NCBI GenBank assembly: GCA_035540955.1
Contig: DATLFP010000058.1
Span: forward strand, 10,042 to 74,041
Length of the DNA stretch: 64,000 nucleotides
Direction: 5' to 3'
Source of the DNA: DATLFP01 sp035540955
GTDB lineage: Bacteria > Actinomycetota > Acidimicrobiia > Acidimicrobiales > CADCSY01
In this document: piece after piece, positions 62,099 to 64,000 of the stretch
Numbering within the stretch: the stretch's first letter is position 1
Layout: each line of letters begins with the position of its first letter
Translations under genes and position numbers: made by a program
Notes under the pieces: model-generated
Database searches by the model: none
What the model was told of the DNA's origin: nothing
The model's input: the letters and a program-made list of their open reading frames with translations, nothing else

Positions 62099-62539
62099 GT
62101 GCGCATGGATCGGGTCTACGGGCGTCTCCTGCTGCTGGCGGGCGCCGTCATCGTCATCGGGTCGCTGCTGCCCTGGCACACCGTCGAGGGCCTGGGCCCG
62201 TCGCTCAACATCGACGGCATCGACTCGCCGAACAACGGGGTGGTGACCCTGCTCGGCGGTCTCGTGATCGCCGGCCTCGGCTGGCGGATGGTCGACGCCG
62301 GCAACCGGCCGCGGCGGGCCGTCCTGGCCGCTTCAATCGCCACCGCCGTCGCCACGGTGTGGGCCCTCATCGACGCCAGCAGCGCCGATGACAGCTTCCG
62401 GGCCGACGTCAGCCTCGATCGCGCCTACGGGCAGTGGGTGCTCCTGGCGGGTGCGGTGCTCGCGGTGCTCGTCAGCCTGGCGCTCGTGGCCCGGGCGCGG
62501 GGCGGCGACGACGCCGGCGGCGAGGGTCGTCCCGGCTAG
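62099..62539 (+). CDS. Small membrane protein, function unknown
   Basis: A 146-residue protein with about four hydrophobic segments (LLLLAGAVIVIGSLLPW, NGVVTLLGGLVIAGLGWRM, AVLAASIATAVATVWALI, WVLLAGAVLAVLVSLALV). The GSLLPW motif resembles many actinobacterial TM proteins but I recognise no named family. The GTG at 62099 has GAGGAGG 7 bases upstream and is preferred over ATG 62105. Its TAG shares the CTAG at 62536-62539 with the stop of the Lrp-type gene on the other strand. Confidence 0.7.
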   Translation: MRMDRVYGRLLLLAGAVIVIGSLLPWHTVEGLGPSLNIDGIDSPNNGVVTLLGGLVIAGLGWRMVDAGNRPRRAVLAASIATAVATVWALIDASSADDSFRADVSLDRAYGQWVLLAGAVLAVLVSLALVARARGGDDAGGEGRPG

Positions 62540-62772
62540 AGGTGCACCACGGTGCAGGTGAGGGTGCGGGTGATCCCGTCGATCATCTGCACCTTCGACA
62601 CCACCATCTTCCCGAGGTCGTCGACGGTGTCGGCCTCGGCCCGGGCGATGACGTCGTAGGGCCCGGTCACGTCCTCTGAGGACACGACGCCGTCGATGGC
62701 CCCCACGGACTCCGCCACGGCGGCGGCCTTGCCGACCTCGGTCTGGATGAGGATGTACGCGCTCACGGCCAT
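62536..62772 (-). CDS. Stand-alone Lrp/AsnC ligand-binding domain protein
   Basis: A 78-residue RAM (Lrp/AsnC ligand-binding) domain without the helix-turn-helix (start MAVSAYILIQTEVGKAAAV, then ITGPYD-like VTGPYDVIARAEADTVDDLGKMVV). These proteins bind amino acids or small molecules and may modulate full Lrp-type regulators. ATG start at 62772. It is divergent from the Zn-ADH gene, 65 bases apart. The 3' end overlaps the preceding gene by four bases. Confidence 0.87.
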   Translation of the reverse strand: MAVSAYILIQTEVGKAAAVAESVGAIDGVVSSEDVTGPYDVIARAEADTVDDLGKMVVSKVQMIDGITRTLTCTVVHL

Positions 62773-62824
62773 GGGTGCGCACGTTATCCCCGCCACCCCC
62801 GCGGCCCGGCACCCCGCTCCTGAC

Positions 62825-62830
62825 TAGGGT
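62825..62830 (+). promoter_or_regulatory. Leaderless promoter -10 box for the Zn-ADH gene
   Basis: TAGGGT at 62825-62830, 8 bases before ATG 62838, no Shine-Dalgarno sequence in the gap. Confidence 0.45.
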
Positions 62831-62837
62831 CGGCCGC

Positions 62838-63935
62838 ATGCGAGCCGCACTGCTGGAGGGGGTCGGCGACGTCAAGGTCGTCGACGATGTCGAGATCGAG
62901 AAGCCGCACGAGGGCGAGGTGCTCGTGCGGGTGCAGCACTGCGGGGTGTGCCACTCCGACCTGCACTTCGTCGACGGCAGCCTGCCGTGCCCGTTCCCGG
63001 CGATCCTCGGCCACGAGGCCGGCGGGATCGTCGAGGCGGTCGGTGCCGGCGTGACCGGGCTCGCCGAGGGCGACAAGGTGATCCTCAGCCTCCGCCCGCC
63101 GTGCGGCCGCTGCTACTTCTGCGTGCGGGGTCAGTTCAGCATCTGCCCCCAGTACGCCGACATGATGGGCGTGCTGCCCGACGGCGGCACCCGCCTCGCC
63201 CACCAGGGTCGCACCGTGTCGCGGGCCGGTGTGTTCCTGGCGGCGTTCGCCGAGCAGGCGGTCGTGCCCGCCAACGGGGTCGTCAAGGTCCCCGACGACA
63301 CCCCGCTCGAGGTCGCGGCGGTCATCGGGTGCTCGGTGCAGACCGGCGTCGGCGCCGTGCTCAACACCGCGAAGGTGGAGGCCGGGGCCACGGTGATGAT
63401 CATCGGGCTCGGGGGCATCGGGATCTCCATCGCCCAAGGGGCGCGCATCGCCGGTGCCGCCCGCGTGTTCGGGGTCGACCCCGTCGTGTCCCGCCGCCAG
63501 CAGGCCATCGACCACTTCGGCGTCACCGACGTGATCGATCCCGCGGCCGGCGACGTGGCGGCCGCGATCATGGAGGCGACCGGCGGGATCGGCGTCGACT
63601 ACGCCTTCGACGCGGTCGGCTCGTCGTCGCTCGTCGAGACCTGCATCCAGGCGACCCGGCCCGGTGGCACCACCGTGATGGTGGGCGTGCCCAAGATCGA
63701 CCAGTTCCTCAACGTGCACGCCCTGATGTTCGCCATGAGCGAGAAGAAGCTCACCGGGTGCTTCCTCGGCTCGTCGAACCCCCATCGCGAGTTCCCCCGC
63801 CTGCTCGACCTGTGGCGGGCCGACAAGCTCGATCTCGAGGCGATGGTCACCGCCCGGCGCCCGCTCGAGGAGATCGGCGACGCCTTCGAGGACATGAAGG
63901 CCGGCAAGGGCCTGCGCACGGTGCTCACCCTGTAG
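62838..63935 (+). CDS. Zinc-dependent alcohol dehydrogenase
   Basis: A 365-residue MDR-family enzyme. Catalytic zinc ligands are Cys38 (CGVCHSDLH), His59-Glu60 (GHEAGG), and a later Cys (GCSVQTG); the structural zinc lies at Cys89, 92, 95 and 103 (RPPCGRCYFC). GLGGIGISIAQGARIAGA is the Rossmann motif, followed by FGVDPV, which points to NAD rather than NADP. The group includes NDMA-dependent and formaldehyde dehydrogenases. ATG start; TAGGGT box 8 bases before it. Its 3' end is the left arm of a palindrome that continues out of the window. Confidence 0.92.
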   Translation: MRAALLEGVGDVKVVDDVEIEKPHEGEVLVRVQHCGVCHSDLHFVDGSLPCPFPAILGHEAGGIVEAVGAGVTGLAEGDKVILSLRPPCGRCYFCVRGQFSICPQYADMMGVLPDGGTRLAHQGRTVSRAGVFLAAFAEQAVVPANGVVKVPDDTPLEVAAVIGCSVQTGVGAVLNTAKVEAGATVMIIGLGGIGISIAQGARIAGAARVFGVDPVVSRRQQAIDHFGVTDVIDPAAGDVAAAIMEATGGIGVDYAFDAVGSSSLVETCIQATRPGGTTVMVGVPKIDQFLNVHALMFAMSEKKLTGCFLGSSNPHREFPRLLDLWRADKLDLEAMVTARRPLEEIGDAFEDMKAGKGLRTVLTL

Positions 63936-63981
63936 GACGCGCTGAGGCCCCGGGGGCGAGCCGGGGCCTCAGCGCGTCCTA
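63933..63981. terminator. Perfect inverted repeat, bidirectional terminator
   Basis: A 21-base arm at 63933-63953 (starting with the Zn-ADH stop TAG) is the exact reverse complement of 63961-63981, with a 7-base loop between. It would form a strong hairpin for both flanking genes. Confidence 0.9.
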
Positions 63982-64000
63982 GAGGGTGAGCACCGTGCGC
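63979..64000 (-). CDS. 3' end of a convergent gene with the same C-terminus as the Zn-ADH (truncated by window edge)
   Basis: On the minus strand the last 22 bases read R-T-V-L-T-L-stop (TAG at 63979-63981), identical to the Zn-ADH C-terminus RTVLTL. The bases match the other gene end almost perfectly (one mismatch, next to the stop). It is most likely a second copy of a Zn-ADH running towards the first, but only six residues are visible. Confidence 0.55.

Overview
The window is one continuous stretch of chromosome from a high-GC actinomycete. It is packed with short intergenic gaps, many 4-base stop/start overlaps and frequent GTG starts. The fused multifunctional 2-oxoglutarate decarboxylase (Kgd type), NucS mismatch endonuclease, an F420-dependent luciferase-like oxidoreductase, an LmbE/mycothiol-type deacetylase, SCO4226-like and DUF6458 proteins, and a large set of acyl-CoA genes all fit Actinomycetota. 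The mixture looks most like the class Acidimicrobiia; that class-level placement is inference. I see no rRNA, tRNA, CRISPR, phage or insertion-sequence genes, and no gene-free stretch over 300 bases.

Layout. 1-7197: a coupled operon of a branched-chain amino acid type ABC importer with fused ATPases and fused permeases, running on into a GldA plus GldF-GldG type exporter. 7241-14832: fatty-acid/branched acyl-CoA genes (two acyl-CoA dehydrogenases, two FadD19-like ligases, an SDR), interrupted by a half-length sliding-clamp-like protein. 14849-20844: membrane/GNAT fusion, nitronate monooxygenase, thioesterase, YeaQ-like protein, geranylgeranyl-reductase-type flavoprotein and a VanW protein, mostly minus strand. 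20853-22464: MaoC hydratase and NucS. 22559-27329: two coupled PEP-utilising proteins that lack an ATP-grasp domain, then an AraC regulator and a DUF4242 protein. 27391-32157: enoyl-CoA hydratase and the sulfate activation set cysQ / cysD-cysN-cysC plus a small Cys/His protein. 32345-43975: EttA, lysoplasmalogenase, Kgd, HAD, secreted subtilase with M20 peptidase, and a NYN-S1-histone-H1-like fusion. 44054-50743: DsbA-like, exonuclease III, thioesterase, UvrD-family helicase, small zincin, ACT protein, peptide deformylase, PH-SHOCT membrane protein, DUF6458. 50825-59881: galT-galK, LLM oxidoreductase, hydrolase, alpha-methylacyl-CoA racemase, LmbE deacetylase, histidine phosphatase, Fe-ADH, KhtT-KhtU. 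59892-64000: VOC, MhuD-like, DUF455, membrane proteins, Lrp-type sensor, Zn-ADH, and the tail of a convergent gene with the same 3' end.

How the genes work together. CysD/N/C activate sulfate to APS and PAPS and CysQ removes PAP. The acyl-CoA dehydrogenases, ligases, 17-beta-HSD4-like SDR, MaoC hydratase, 2-methylacyl-CoA racemase, enoyl-CoA hydratase and hotdog thioesterases together resemble a peroxisome-like beta-oxidation route for methyl-branched or sterol-like acids. NucS (with a clamp-binding-like C-terminus), the half-clamp protein, the UvrD helicase and exonuclease III are DNA-maintenance genes scattered through the window.

The most unusual items are the ATP-grasp-less PEP enzyme pair (22559-26034), the NYN-S1-H1-like protein (42344-43975), the stand-alone half clamp (8328-8888), three families of intergenic repeats, and the convergent alcohol dehydrogenase ends at the right edge. 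Many genes have a TANNNT box 7-10 bases before the first base of the start codon, which points to leaderless transcription.
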